Positions 42,633 through 50,787 of a DNA stretch of 64,000 bases are shown piece after piece (the stretch's first letter is position 1; every line of letters starts with the position of its first letter). The notes beneath the pieces were generated by a model. It had not been told where the DNA came from. It saw nothing but the letters and a program-made list of their open reading frames with translations, and ran no database searches. A program made the position numbers and the translations under genes. The DNA comes from JAAYJR01 sp964545315 (GTDB lineage Bacteria; Bacteroidota; Bacteroidia; Bacteroidales; Prolixibacteraceae): the NCBI GenBank assembly GCA_964545315.1, contig CAZJGI010000012.1, positions 1-64,000 of the forward strand, in the 5' to 3' direction.

Positions 42633-42880
42633 CCGTCGGTTGAAACCGACGGCAAAGGATATAGCTTTGATAAATTGAACCTGTCTGTCAGCGACGGCAA
42701 AGGATATAGTTCTCAGAAATGGAACCTGTCTGTCAGCGACGGTAAAGGATAAAATCTTGATAAATGTAACCAGTATGTCGGTTAAAGCAAAGGATATAGT
42801 TATAAAAAATATAGTCTATCAGTCGGCCGACGGAAAAGGATATAGTTCTGAGAAATGCAGTCAGGAGGTTCAAGGCCTTA
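42633..42880 (+). repeat. 45-bp tandem array of CAAAGGATA units with a REP-like hairpin
   Basis: It starts with palindrome CCGTCGGTT-GA-AACCGACGG (42633-42652). CAAAGGATA or a one-base variant then recurs at 42653, 42698, 42743, 42788 and 42834, a period of 45, 45, 45 and 46. Units share CAAAGGATATAG, an AAAT core and CCTGTCTGTCAG before CGACGG. The first two units are nearly identical; later ones are degenerate. The units are related to one another, unlike CRISPR spacers, and no cas gene is near. Confidence 0.85.
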
Positions 42881-42907
42881 TCCTTTGCCGTTCACTTCAG
42901 TGAACGG
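42878..42907 (-). repeat. Inverted REP-like hairpin element closing the array
   Basis: TTATCCTTTG (reverse complement of CAAAGGATAA) followed by palindrome CCGTTCAC-TTCA-GTGAACGG (42888-42907). The stem differs from the other copies but pairs perfectly. It faces the array, giving a BIME-like head-to-head arrangement. Confidence 0.7.
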
Positions 42908-42971
42908 ATGACATAAGGAATAAAAAATATAATGGGCATCACCCCTTTAATAATTACAAAATTTTAAACAA

Positions 42972-44192
42972 ATGAAAATTGCAAAAGTTGAAGTTTATTT
43001 GATGTCTTTTCCAATGCCGGAACCGGTTATACTGCCATTTTGGGGAGGGGTCAGGACAATTTTAAAAAGAGATGCAATGCTCATCAAGGTAAAAACCGAT
43101 TCTGGGTTAGCCGGGTATGCACCCGGTCCTGCTCATGAGAGGGCAGCCGGGGAGATTAAAAATATCATTGGCCCTTTTCTTGAAGGGAAAGACCCCCGTG
43201 ACTGGAGATCATTTAATTTCAAAGGTGACCACGATAGTTTAAAAACTTATCATGCAGCAGAGATAGCCCTTATTGATCTTGTTGCCAGGTATGAAGGCTG
43301 CCCGATGTCGGAGCTACTGGGGGGACGCAAACGTTCATCAATAAAGCTTTATGGAAGTGCAGGAATGTATATGTCTCCGGAAAAATATGCAGAAGAAGCT
43401 GCTGCTATTGCCGGGATGGGATTTCCCGGTTATAAAATGCGACCAGCCTCGGGTCCGGAAGATGATCTGAAAACAATTGAACTTATGCGCAAAGCAGCAG
43501 GCAATAATACTGCACTGATGGTTGATGCCCATACATGGTGGAGGATGGGGGATAGAAGCTATACACCTGAAATAATCAGCAGGCTTGCGAAAGAAATGGC
43601 TGCATATGGTCCAGAGTGGCTTGAAGAACCCCTGCCTCCGGAAGACCATAACGCTTATCGCCAGCTAAAATCAAAAGGATATATAAAAATAGCATCGGGA
43701 GAACATGAACAGGAACTTAGTGGATTTAAGAGCCTGGTTGAAAATAATGCAGTTGATTATCTGCAAATGGATGTCTGTTGCCAGGGGGGATTTGAAATGG
43801 GCATCAACATTTTTAAAATGGCTGAAAAAGCAGGACTCAGGTTTGCATTCCACAGTTGGGGAAACCTGCTCGAAGTACTTGCTGCAGCGCAGCTTGGAAT
43901 TTGCTGGCCTGAGAATGTAGTTGAATGGCTTGAATATCCGTGTTATTCGGCTAAGGATCGTCCCGGAATGTATCCATTTCCGTTATCTGATGAAATACTA
44001 AAGGATAAACCTGAAATCATCGGCGGTTATCTGAAAGTGCCGGAAACACCAGGGCTGGGAATTGAGATAAATGAAAAGGTCATAACCAGATACCCCTTTA
44101 TTAAAGGCCCGTGGTCTTTTTTTAAACTGGAATCACCTGCTGAAACAATTGCCGTGACCGGTGATCACAGTGTAAAATGGATTGAAGGTTAA
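42972..44192 (+). CDS. Mandelate racemase/muconate lactonizing-family sugar-acid dehydratase
   Basis: A 406-residue enolase-superfamily enzyme. The N-terminal cap domain runs to about 120. In the barrel, K155-x-R157 (GYKMRPASG) occupies the Lys-x-Lys position. Metal ligands are D185 (VDAHTWW), E219 (LEEPLPPE) and E244 (ASGEHEQ). The acid/base His is H294 (FAFHSWGN). This fits acid-sugar dehydratases or racemases, but the substrate cannot be read from sequence. The glucarate dehydratase gene follows by 26 bp, so it probably acts on a related aldaric, aldonic or uronic acid feeding the same pathway. Confidence 0.85.
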   Translation: MKIAKVEVYLMSFPMPEPVILPFWGGVRTILKRDAMLIKVKTDSGLAGYAPGPAHERAAGEIKNIIGPFLEGKDPRDWRSFNFKGDHDSLKTYHAAEIALIDLVARYEGCPMSELLGGRKRSSIKLYGSAGMYMSPEKYAEEAAAIAGMGFPGYKMRPASGPEDDLKTIELMRKAAGNNTALMVDAHTWWRMGDRSYTPEIISRLAKEMAAYGPEWLEEPLPPEDHNAYRQLKSKGYIKIASGEHEQELSGFKSLVENNAVDYLQMDVCCQGGFEMGINIFKMAEKAGLRFAFHSWGNLLEVLAAAQLGICWPENVVEWLEYPCYSAKDRPGMYPFPLSDEILKDKPEIIGGYLKVPETPGLGIEINEKVITRYPFIKGPWSFFKLESPAETIAVTGDHSVKWIEG

Positions 44193-44218
44193 ATTGCATA
44201 AACATTAATATAAATATA

Positions 44219-45514
44219 ATGAAGAAACTACCAATCATCAGGGAGATGCATATTACTCCGATTGCTATCTCCGATCCTCCGTTACTTAATGCTGCAGGAT
44301 TGCATGCACCATATGCCTTAAGGACTGTAATTGAGCTTGTTACTGAGGATAATATTTGCGGTATCAGTGAAATTCCGGGTAGTAAAGCAGTAATTGATGC
44401 ACTTGGGACAATACGCGATATAATTATCGGGACTGACCCATTTCAGTTAAACAGGATATTAGAAACTTTAAAAAGCCGTTTTTCGGATGAAGGAGACCAA
44501 AGAGGTGACCAACCCTGGGATAAAAGAAAACTGGTACATATTTTCAGTGCAATTGAGGTAGCCTGTCTTGACATTATCGGGAAATTATGCAACAGGCCGA
44601 TTGTTGATCTTCTGGGAGGAAAGTGCCGCGATCAAGTACCTTTTGCAGCCTACCTGTTTTACAAACAAGAGGGAGCCGGCGGCCCATTTGGATTTAATAA
44701 AGATCCGGATACCGAAGGATGGGCTAAGATCAGACAGGAACAAGCCCTCAATCCTGATGAAATAGTCATACAGGCTAAAGCTATGTGTAAAGAGTACGGT
44801 TTTAAATCAATAAAATTGAAGGGTGGTGTTTTTCATCCTGAAGAAGAGGCTAATGCAGTCATAGCCCTCAGAAAAGTATTCGGCCCTGAAATACCATTAC
44901 GTCTTGATCCAAATGCTTTATGGCAAGTTGATACTGCAATAAAATATGGCAAAAAACTTGAAGGCATACTTGAATATCTTGAAGATCCGGTTCGGGGGCA
45001 GGGCAACATGGCAGTTGTCCGTAAAAATTTAAAAACCCCTCTGGCAACGAATATGTGTACAACGTCGTTTGAAGATCTGCCGGGAAGTATTGAGGCAGGA
45101 TCTGAGGATATAATTTTATGTGACCATCATTTCTGGGGGGGCTTAAGGTCTTGCCTTCAATTATCCAGGCTTGCAAATACTTTTCAAAGAAGTTTGTCTA
45201 TGCATTCCAATTCCCATTTAGGCATATCACTTGCTGCAATGGTTCACCTGGGAGCTGCAATACCGCAATTGGATTACGCTCTCGATACACATTATCCCTG
45301 GCAATCGGAGGAGATAATTGAGGAGGGGCCGTTCAAATTTGAAGGAGGTTCCTTGTCGGTGCCTCCGGGGCCGGGACTGGGAGTTACGCTTGACAGGAAA
45401 TCAGTTGCATTACTGCATGAAAGGTATCTGAAATGCGGACTCACTGAGCGTAATGATGAAATTGAAATGCAAAAAATACAACCCGGTTGGAAATTTAAAC
45501 CAACCAGATGGTAG
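44219..45514 (+). CDS. gudD: Glucarate dehydratase
   Basis: Dehydrates D-glucarate (and often L-idarate) to 5-keto-4-deoxyglucarate. 431 residues. GlucD hallmarks are the general-base pair K199-x-K201 (SIKLKGG), metal ligands D230 and N232 in LRLDPNALW, E255 in LEDPVRG, N278 (LATNMCTT), D302, and the second base H329 in MHSNSHLG. The C-terminal segment DTHYPWQSEEIIEEGPFKFE is typical. It is the second gene of the plus-strand pair and converges on the garR-gntP-garL genes, with a shared terminator between. Confidence 0.93.
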   Translation: MKKLPIIREMHITPIAISDPPLLNAAGLHAPYALRTVIELVTEDNICGISEIPGSKAVIDALGTIRDIIIGTDPFQLNRILETLKSRFSDEGDQRGDQPWDKRKLVHIFSAIEVACLDIIGKLCNRPIVDLLGGKCRDQVPFAAYLFYKQEGAGGPFGFNKDPDTEGWAKIRQEQALNPDEIVIQAKAMCKEYGFKSIKLKGGVFHPEEEANAVIALRKVFGPEIPLRLDPNALWQVDTAIKYGKKLEGILEYLEDPVRGQGNMAVVRKNLKTPLATNMCTTSFEDLPGSIEAGSEDIILCDHHFWGGLRSCLQLSRLANTFQRSLSMHSNSHLGISLAAMVHLGAAIPQLDYALDTHYPWQSEEIIEEGPFKFEGGSLSVPPGPGLGVTLDRKSVALLHERYLKCGLTERNDEIEMQKIQPGWKFKPTRW

Positions 45515-45532
45515 AATCAGGGGATTAACAAA

Positions 45533-45563
45533 TTATTGCTTTCTAAGTAAGAGAAAGCAATAA
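45533..45563. terminator. Bidirectional terminator between gudD and garR
   Basis: Perfect 12-bp arms TTATTGCTTTCT (45533-45544) and AGAAAGCAATAA (45552-45563), with a 7-base loop, followed by A/T-rich DNA on both sides. It ends both convergent transcripts. Confidence 0.8.
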
Positions 45564-45578
45564 AAATATTTTTACAGA

Positions 45579-46463
45579 TCAACTTTCCAATCCTGAAAGT
45601 TTTTCTTCAAGCAGTGCAAGTGCGCTATGGTCGAGTTCATCCATGCCCTGAGCAATCATTGCATCCATATTCACTGCCACCTGCGAAGTCCCGGGAAGAG
45701 CTACCGAGTATTCCTTTCCTGCCTGTAAAGCGATATTAAGGTCCTTTCTGTGCAGTTTAATTTTAAAACCAGGTTTAAAATTCCTGTCAAGTATCCTTTG
45801 TCCGTACCGGTTTAATATTTCACTTTGTGCCAGTCCGCCTAACAGGGCAGTTCTCACCTTGGCCACATCAACACCCGCCTTCCTGGCAAGGGTAAGTGCT
45901 TCAGCCACTGCCTGAATTGTCACTCCGACCACAATCTGATTACATGCTTTTGTCATTTGACCCGCACCTGCATCGCCTATGAGCACCGTACTCTTGCCCA
46001 TTACATCAAATAATGGCTTTGCCCGGTTAAAGGCCTCTTCACTACCTCCTGCCATTACAGAAAGAGTACCTTGTTCTGCACCTGTTTGGCCACCCGAAAC
46101 CGGGGCATCCAGGGCTTCAACACCTTTCAATTGCATAGCTTTGTATATCTTGATGGCCGTGGAAGGTGAGATAGTGGACATATCAATAAAAAGGGATCCA
46201 CTTCTAATACCTTGCAAAATCCCGTTATTCCCAAAAACTACTTCTTCTACCTCAGGTGAGTCAGGCAACATAGTTATAACAATATCACTTTTTTGTGCAA
46301 TCTCTTCAGCAGTTTTACATAAAACAGCGCCGGCTGTATATAATTCACCCGATGCCTTGCTGCTTTCAAGAACTGCAAGTGAAAAACCTGCCTTAATTAA
46401 ATTTAAAGACATAGGCCTGCCCATTATCCCTAATCCTATAAATCCAATTTTTTCGTTATTCAT
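45579..46463 (-). CDS. garR: Tartronate semialdehyde (2-hydroxy-3-oxopropionate) reductase
   Basis: Reduces tartronate semialdehyde to D-glycerate with NAD(P)H. A 294-residue beta-hydroxyacid dehydrogenase. The Rossmann motif GLGIMG is at 10-15, the substrate-binding segment DAPVSGGQTGAEQGTLSVMA is at about 119-138, and catalytic Lys172 is in GQMTKACNQ. Related enzymes act on 3-hydroxyisobutyrate, but the neighbouring glucarate dehydratase and aldolase favour GarR. It lies 80 bp after the GntP gene on the same strand. Confidence 0.88.
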   Translation of the reverse strand: MNNEKIGFIGLGIMGRPMSLNLIKAGFSLAVLESSKASGELYTAGAVLCKTAEEIAQKSDIVITMLPDSPEVEEVVFGNNGILQGIRSGSLFIDMSTISPSTAIKIYKAMQLKGVEALDAPVSGGQTGAEQGTLSVMAGGSEEAFNRAKPLFDVMGKSTVLIGDAGAGQMTKACNQIVVGVTIQAVAEALTLARKAGVDVAKVRTALLGGLAQSEILNRYGQRILDRNFKPGFKIKLHRKDLNIALQAGKEYSVALPGTSQVAVNMDAMIAQGMDELDHSALALLEEKLSGLES

Positions 46464-46543
46464 ATTGATTCTGTTTTAAACTTAATTAATAAAAAATTAT
46501 TTAATATACATCCATCAATTAACTTGCTAATGGATATTTACTT

Positions 46544-47995
46544 TTATACCAATGGAAAAAAGAGGGCACCCAGATATGTGATTATCAATCCTGTAATCCC
46601 CATTATAGTAAGCATAGCGGAAAATGACTTCAACGTTTCGCCCGGAGTAAAATTACTCATCTTGCTTATGATCCAGAAGCCACTGTCATTCATCCACGGA
46701 AAAGGCTTTGATCCGCAGGCAATAGCCAATCCAAGATATAACACATGGTATCCCAATTCTTCATCTCCGGCCATACCTGCAAGAATTCCCGCAGCAGTTA
46801 TCATGGATACTGTTGCTGAGCCCTGGGCAGTCCTTACAACCGCAGTTATCAGAAATGCCAATGGTATAAGTGCCATCTGGAATTCCCTTGTCAACTCTGC
46901 AATTTTAAGGCTTATGCCGGTTTGTTGAAGCATTCCTCCAAACGCTCCGCCTGCAGATGTAATAAGAATAATAACTCCCCCGCTCATTAAAGCATTCTGT
47001 ACTGAAGATGACATCTGACCACTGTCTCCGCTCTTCTGCCTGGCCAGTAAAAACAATGCTATGAGGCCCCCGGTTACAAGTGCTGTATTTTTATTTCCTA
47101 AAAATCCAACTAAGGCCATTATTATATTATTAATATCTGATCCTGTATTTGTCCTGAATGCGTCAATTATACCATCAAGACTTATTAATACCAGGGGAAC
47201 TAATATTGGCAACGATGACAACCATAATGGGGGCAATTGACCGGATTGGGTCTTTGAAAGTGCTTCAATTTTATCCAAAGGTGCATCAGCGGTATCTCTT
47301 AATGGAATGGATAATTTATTATTGATCCATACTGCATAAATATAACCGGAAGTGACCGCAAAGACACCAACAATAAATCCTCCAATCATCATCATATGAA
47401 TAGGTATTTTCATTACCGCTGCTAAAAACAGCGGTCCCGGTGTGGGAGGAAGCAACGAATGGGCCATAGTTCCACCGGCAGCGATTGATAATATCAATAA
47501 TAAATATTTTTTTTTCAATCTTACAGCCATGGCCTTGGCCAGAGGCACCATAAGATAAAAAACTGTATCAAAAAATACAGGTATTGCAAGGAAGAAGCTG
47601 CTTATCGTAAAAGCAACAGGAGCCCTTTGTACCCCTGTAATTTTTATAACTGACCTTACAATTCGCTCAGCCCCGCCACTTTCAAGAAGACACTTCCCGA
47701 TTACTGCAGCCATTGCTATCAGAATGCCGATTTGTGCAGTAGTGTTGCCAAAAGCTTGTGCTACTCTTTCGCCGGCACTTTTCCCTGCCAGTGCAACAGC
47801 TTCATCCGCAGACATGCCACCGGCAAGAGCAAACTGCTCAATACTTGAACCGGGCGTCAATACAGCAACAATAAAAGCAGCGAGTAAAAGAGCTATAAAA
47901 GCATTCACTTTTAGCCAAATAATAGCTGTAAACATGACAACCACAGAAATCAATAAAATAACAAAGGGATCAGCTAAAATGGAGGGTACTGTCAT
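46544..47995 (-). CDS. GntP-family sugar-acid permease
   Basis: A 483-residue inner-membrane H+ symporter with about 12-14 hydrophobic helices. Family segments are FTAIIWLKVNAFIALLLAAF, then PFFFDTVFYLMVPLAK-like IPVFFDTVFYLMVPLAKAMA, and SLLPPTPGPLFLAAVMKIPI, the GntP signature of PPxPG. GntP-type carriers import gluconate and related acids. Placement between garR and garL suggests uptake of glucarate, galactarate or a precursor. Its start is 6 bp after the stop of the aldolase gene, so the three minus-strand genes likely form one operon. Confidence 0.9.
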   Translation of the reverse strand: MTVPSILADPFVILLISVVVMFTAIIWLKVNAFIALLLAAFIVAVLTPGSSIEQFALAGGMSADEAVALAGKSAGERVAQAFGNTTAQIGILIAMAAVIGKCLLESGGAERIVRSVIKITGVQRAPVAFTISSFFLAIPVFFDTVFYLMVPLAKAMAVRLKKKYLLLILSIAAGGTMAHSLLPPTPGPLFLAAVMKIPIHMMMIGGFIVGVFAVTSGYIYAVWINNKLSIPLRDTADAPLDKIEALSKTQSGQLPPLWLSSLPILVPLVLISLDGIIDAFRTNTGSDINNIIMALVGFLGNKNTALVTGGLIALFLLARQKSGDSGQMSSSVQNALMSGGVIILITSAGGAFGGMLQQTGISLKIAELTREFQMALIPLAFLITAVVRTAQGSATVSMITAAGILAGMAGDEELGYHVLYLGLAIACGSKPFPWMNDSGFWIISKMSNFTPGETLKSFSAMLTIMGITGLIITYLGALFFPLV

Positions 47996-48001
47996 AACAA
48001 T

Positions 48002-48778
48002 CTATTTTGTTTTCTCTGATCTTAAACTACTTATTTTCTTATACATATTCATGGCGCCGTCAGCCACGAACGCAGCATCTGAACCACTGCCGAAAAATCT
48101 CATACCCATACTGTGATAATCATTGAAATAGCTTGGATCAGGAAGAAGTATTCCTGATGCTTTGCCATACTTATTTGCAGTGTCACAGGTTTTTTTTACT
48201 GCCTCGACAAAAAGAGGATGATCAAAACGCCCGAAAATGCCAAGTTCCATTGAAAGGTCAGCTGGTCCTATGAAGAGTACATCAATACCGTCAAGAGCCG
48301 CTATCTCATCTAAATGATTGAGGGCACCCTGTGATTCAATCTGTACAATTCCAACAATGTCATTACTGCCGGATTTAAGGTAATCATTGAATTTTATTCC
48401 AAATTCAGCAGCTCTCACCATCTTTGCTACACCCCTTATACCTGATGGAGGATATTTAAGTCCTTGAGCTGCCCTTTCTGCTTCTTGTAAATTACTTATC
48501 CTGGGACACATGACTCCTTCTGCACCCATATCCAGAACTCTGTGGATTCTTTGTCTTTCAAAACCCTCAACCCTCACTAAAGGAGCAGCAGAAGTGTGCT
48601 CAATTGCCTGTAGCTGATAAAGAAGGTCTCTCTCAGTTCCTGATCCATGTTCCAGATCAATCAAAACCCAGTCAAATCCCATTAAGGCAACGATCTCAGC
48701 TGTTAAAGAATTTCCAAGATTTAACCAGCAACCTATTAGCGTTTCATTATTATATAGCCTATTTCTAAGATTTTTCAT
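48002..48778 (-). CDS. garL: 2-dehydro-3-deoxyglucarate aldolase (HpcH/HpaI family)
   Basis: Class II, metal-dependent aldolase that splits 5-keto-4-deoxyglucarate into pyruvate and tartronate semialdehyde. 258 residues. Active-site residues are His44 (LIDLEHGSG), Arg69 (PLVRVEG), metal ligands Glu148 (VQIESQGA) and Asp174 (IGPADLSMELG). Relatives act on other 2-keto acids (HpaI, RhmA), but the flanking glucarate dehydratase and GarR-type reductase support this assignment. It is first in the garL-gntP-garR operon. Confidence 0.88.
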   Translation of the reverse strand: MKNLRNRLYNNETLIGCWLNLGNSLTAEIVALMGFDWVLIDLEHGSGTERDLLYQLQAIEHTSAAPLVRVEGFERQRIHRVLDMGAEGVMCPRISNLQEAERAAQGLKYPPSGIRGVAKMVRAAEFGIKFNDYLKSGSNDIVGIVQIESQGALNHLDEIAALDGIDVLFIGPADLSMELGIFGRFDHPLFVEAVKKTCDTANKYGKASGILLPDPSYFNDYHSMGMRFFGSGSDAAFVADGAMNMYKKISSLRSEKTK

Positions 48779-49060
48779 TATTGATTAATTTATTCCTTAC
48801 TAATTTTTTAAAAAAATTCTTGCATCTGCAGGTATTCTTCTGAAATAATCCCGGAACATGATATATCCAATAAGTATCCCTGCCAGACAAGGATACAAAA
48901 AATATATAAGCACTGCAAGTTACATATTAAGGCTTTAAAAATAAACAATTTTATGAGATTGATTTAAACAAAAAAATCGGGTAAAAAGGCAGATCCACAT
49001 ATAAAACTATGAATTAACGGAAAACCTTGTATTGATTCTTCGTTCTGTTTCACTGCTTCT
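48779..49060. other. Intergenic DNA upstream of garL
   Basis: About 280 bases that should hold the garL promoter. No TAnnTTTG box, riboswitch or palindromic operator was recognised. No N-terminal thiol peroxidase sequence is seen here in any frame. Confidence 0.4.
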
Positions 49061-49431
49061 ATTGTCATCCTGAACGAAGTGAAGGATCTCCCCCTTAAAG
49101 GCACTGCCCCATATTGTCATCCTGAACGAAGTGAAGGATCTCCCCCTTAAAGGCACTGCCCCATATNNNNNNNNNNNNNNNNNNNNNNNNNNNNNNNNNN
49201 NNNNNNNNNNNNNNNNNNNNNNNNNNNNNNNNNNNNNNNNNNNNNNNNNNNNNNNNNNNNNNNNNNCCTTAAAGGCACTGCCCCATATTGTCATCCTGAA
49301 CGAAGTGAAGGATCTCCCCCTCAAAGGCACTGCCCCATTTGTCATCCTGAACGAAGTGAAGGATCTCCCCCTTAAAGGCACTGCCCCATATTGTCATCCT
49401 GAACGAAGTGAAGGATCTCCCCCTTAAGGAG
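49061..49431 (+). repeat. 52-bp tandem repeat array (GTCATCCTGAACGAAG type)
   Basis: The unit begins ATTGTCATCCTGAACGAAG and continues through GTGAAGGATCTCCCCCTTAA to GGCACTGCCCCAT. Unit starts are seen at 49061, 49113, 49165 (cut by the gap), 49287, 49339 and 49390 (partial), with one partial unit at 49267-49286. The period is 52, with one 51-base unit. The array contains 100 Ns, so copy number is unknown. The frames running through it on both strands encode repetitive nonsense and are not genes. Confidence 0.9.
49167..49266. other. Scaffold gap inside the repeat array
   Basis: One hundred Ns, the usual placeholder for a gap of unknown size. Flanking bases are in different phases of the 52-bp repeat, so the assembler probably failed on a longer array. 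Confidence 0.9.
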
Positions 49432-49446
49432 TAACTACCCATGTTC

Positions 49447-49540
49447 AGGAGATTCTTCATTCCGCTTCGCTCCATTCAGAATGACAGGGTGGCCTCGCTC
49501 TATTCAGAATGACAGGGTGGCTTCGCTCCATTCAGAATGT
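49447..49540 (-). repeat. Inverted, diverged copies of the same repeat family
   Basis: GAGATTCTTCATTCCGCTTC and the following GCTCCATTCAGAATGACA are the reverse complement of a TGTCATTCTGAATGG-type relative of the array unit. Shorter copies ending CATTCAGAATGACAGGGTGG follow twice. The last copy ends inside the tpx remnant. Confidence 0.75.
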
Positions 49541-49736
49541 CATTACACTTTCAGATTATGAGACAGGTGAATTTGGAAAGAACTATGGCCTTGAGATAGC
49601 AGACGGACCTTTTACAGGCTTACTCTCAAGGGTAGTGATAATCCTTGATGAAAATGGAGTTGTCACGTATACCCAACAGGTGCCGGAAATTGCAAACGAA
49701 CCCGATTATAAAGATGTTCCTGACGCTCTCAGTTAA
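49539..49736 (+). pseudogene. tpx: Thiol peroxidase remnant (C-terminal third only)
   Basis: About 65 residues in one frame match the end of the atypical 2-Cys peroxiredoxin Tpx: NVITLSDYETGEFGKNYGLE, IADGPFTGLLSRVVIILDEN, GVVTYTQQVPEIANEPDY. A full Tpx has about 165-170 residues. The N-terminal portion with the peroxidatic Cys is missing. The match begins exactly where the repeat DNA ends (..CATTCAGAATGTCATTAC). An in-frame ATG at 49509 would add ten repeat-encoded residues. The intact 3' end and terminator suggest a 5' truncation or an assembly misjoin at the gap. Confidence 0.8.
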
Positions 49737-49757
49737 ACCACAAGGAGTTATCAAAGA

Positions 49758-49793
49758 CCCGTGTAATACCTTGATTTATTACACGGGCTTTTT
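49758..49793 (+). terminator. Terminator of the tpx remnant
   Basis: CCCGTGTAATA (49758-49768) pairs with TATTACACGGG (49777-49787), followed by CTTTTT. A complete intrinsic terminator retained after the broken gene. Confidence 0.88.
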
Positions 49794-49859
49794 ATTTATA
49801 CAGAAAATTAAAAAAATATAATTATTTTTGTTTTCATTCAAAAATTAAGGGAGATAATT

Positions 49860-50777
49860 ATGAAAAGAAGAGAGTTTATTGTTAAAAGTGCCGGAGTAGG
49901 CCTTGCAGGCGCCTTAATCACAAATTTCGGAGGGCTGAATGCAATAGGATTGCCTGCAGAACAAGGCAGTTACGACCTTGTTGCCGTTAGAGGTGGTGAG
50001 GCAGTGGATATGTTTGACAAAGCCATTGAGGCATTGGGGGGTATGGGCAAATTTGTAAAATCAGGCCAAAAAGTTTTAGTAAAGCCGAATATTGGCTGGG
50101 ATGCACCGCCGGAGAGGGCAGCCAATACAAATCCACAACTAATTGCCAGAATAGTAAAAAGCTGCATGGATGCAGGCGCATCACAAGTTGTTGTATTTGA
50201 CCACACATGTGACCAGTGGAACCGATGTTACAGTAACAGCAAAATTGAAGAATTTGCACGAAATGCCGGTGCAAAGGTGGCACAGGCCGATAATGAATCT
50301 TTTTACAGCGAAGTAACCGTTCCACAAGGGAAAAGCCTTAAAAAGGTTAAAGTGCACAAGGAATTGCTAGATGCAGATGTTTTAATAAATGTACCGATTC
50401 TAAAAAACCATAATTCCACAACAGTTTCCCTTGCCATGAAGAATCTCATGGGAGTGGTATGGGACCGACGATATTATCATAGTAATGACTTAAGCCAGTG
50501 TATAGCTGACTTCCTGACCTTCAGAAAACCTGACCTTAATATAATTGACGGTTACCGTATGCTCGCCCGTAACGGCCCACGCGGGGTTTCTGTCGCCGAT
50601 GTAACTGATCTTAAAGCTCTTATTGCAGGAAAAGATATTGTTGCTGTTGATGCAGCAGCTACTCTTATGTTCGGAAGGGAACCAAAAGAAATTAATCATA
50701 TACGAATAGCTGATGAGATGAAACTGGGCATTATGGACCTTAATAAAGTCTCAATCAGTCGTATAAAAATGAGCTAA
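49860..50777 (+). CDS. DUF362 protein, exported
   Basis: A 305-residue protein. The N-terminus MKRREFIVKSAGVGLAGALI resembles a Tat or Tat-like signal (RR-x-F plus hydrophobic h-region), so a folded, perhaps metal-bearing, protein may be exported. DUF362 features are VRGGEAVDMFDKAIEALGGM, KVLVKPNIGWDAPPERAANT, the DHTCDQWNRCYSNS segment with two Cys, and VLINVPILKNHNSTTVSLAM followed by KNLMGVVWDRRYYH. DUF362 proteins commonly pair with ferredoxin modules; function is not established. An SD-like AAGGGAG precedes the ATG. The polyferredoxin gene starts 10 bp after the stop. Confidence 0.88.
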   Translation: MKRREFIVKSAGVGLAGALITNFGGLNAIGLPAEQGSYDLVAVRGGEAVDMFDKAIEALGGMGKFVKSGQKVLVKPNIGWDAPPERAANTNPQLIARIVKSCMDAGASQVVVFDHTCDQWNRCYSNSKIEEFARNAGAKVAQADNESFYSEVTVPQGKSLKKVKVHKELLDADVLINVPILKNHNSTTVSLAMKNLMGVVWDRRYYHSNDLSQCIADFLTFRKPDLNIIDGYRMLARNGPRGVSVADVTDLKALIAGKDIVAVDAAATLMFGREPKEINHIRIADEMKLGIMDLNKVSISRIKMS

Positions 50778-50787
50778 ATTTTATATT

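Noticed and set aside
42633..42880. CRISPR array
   Set aside because: The 45-bp period comes from whole units that resemble each other, not from identical repeats with unique spacers, and no cas genes are present.
49007..49475. Repetitive ORFs on both strands across the 52-bp array
   Set aside because: They encode the same short peptide over and over, cross the N run, and exist only because the repeat lacks stops.
49509..49538. True N-terminus for the tpx fragment
   Set aside because: The ten codons before NVITLSDY are repeat DNA and do not resemble Tpx; the frame is open only by chance.
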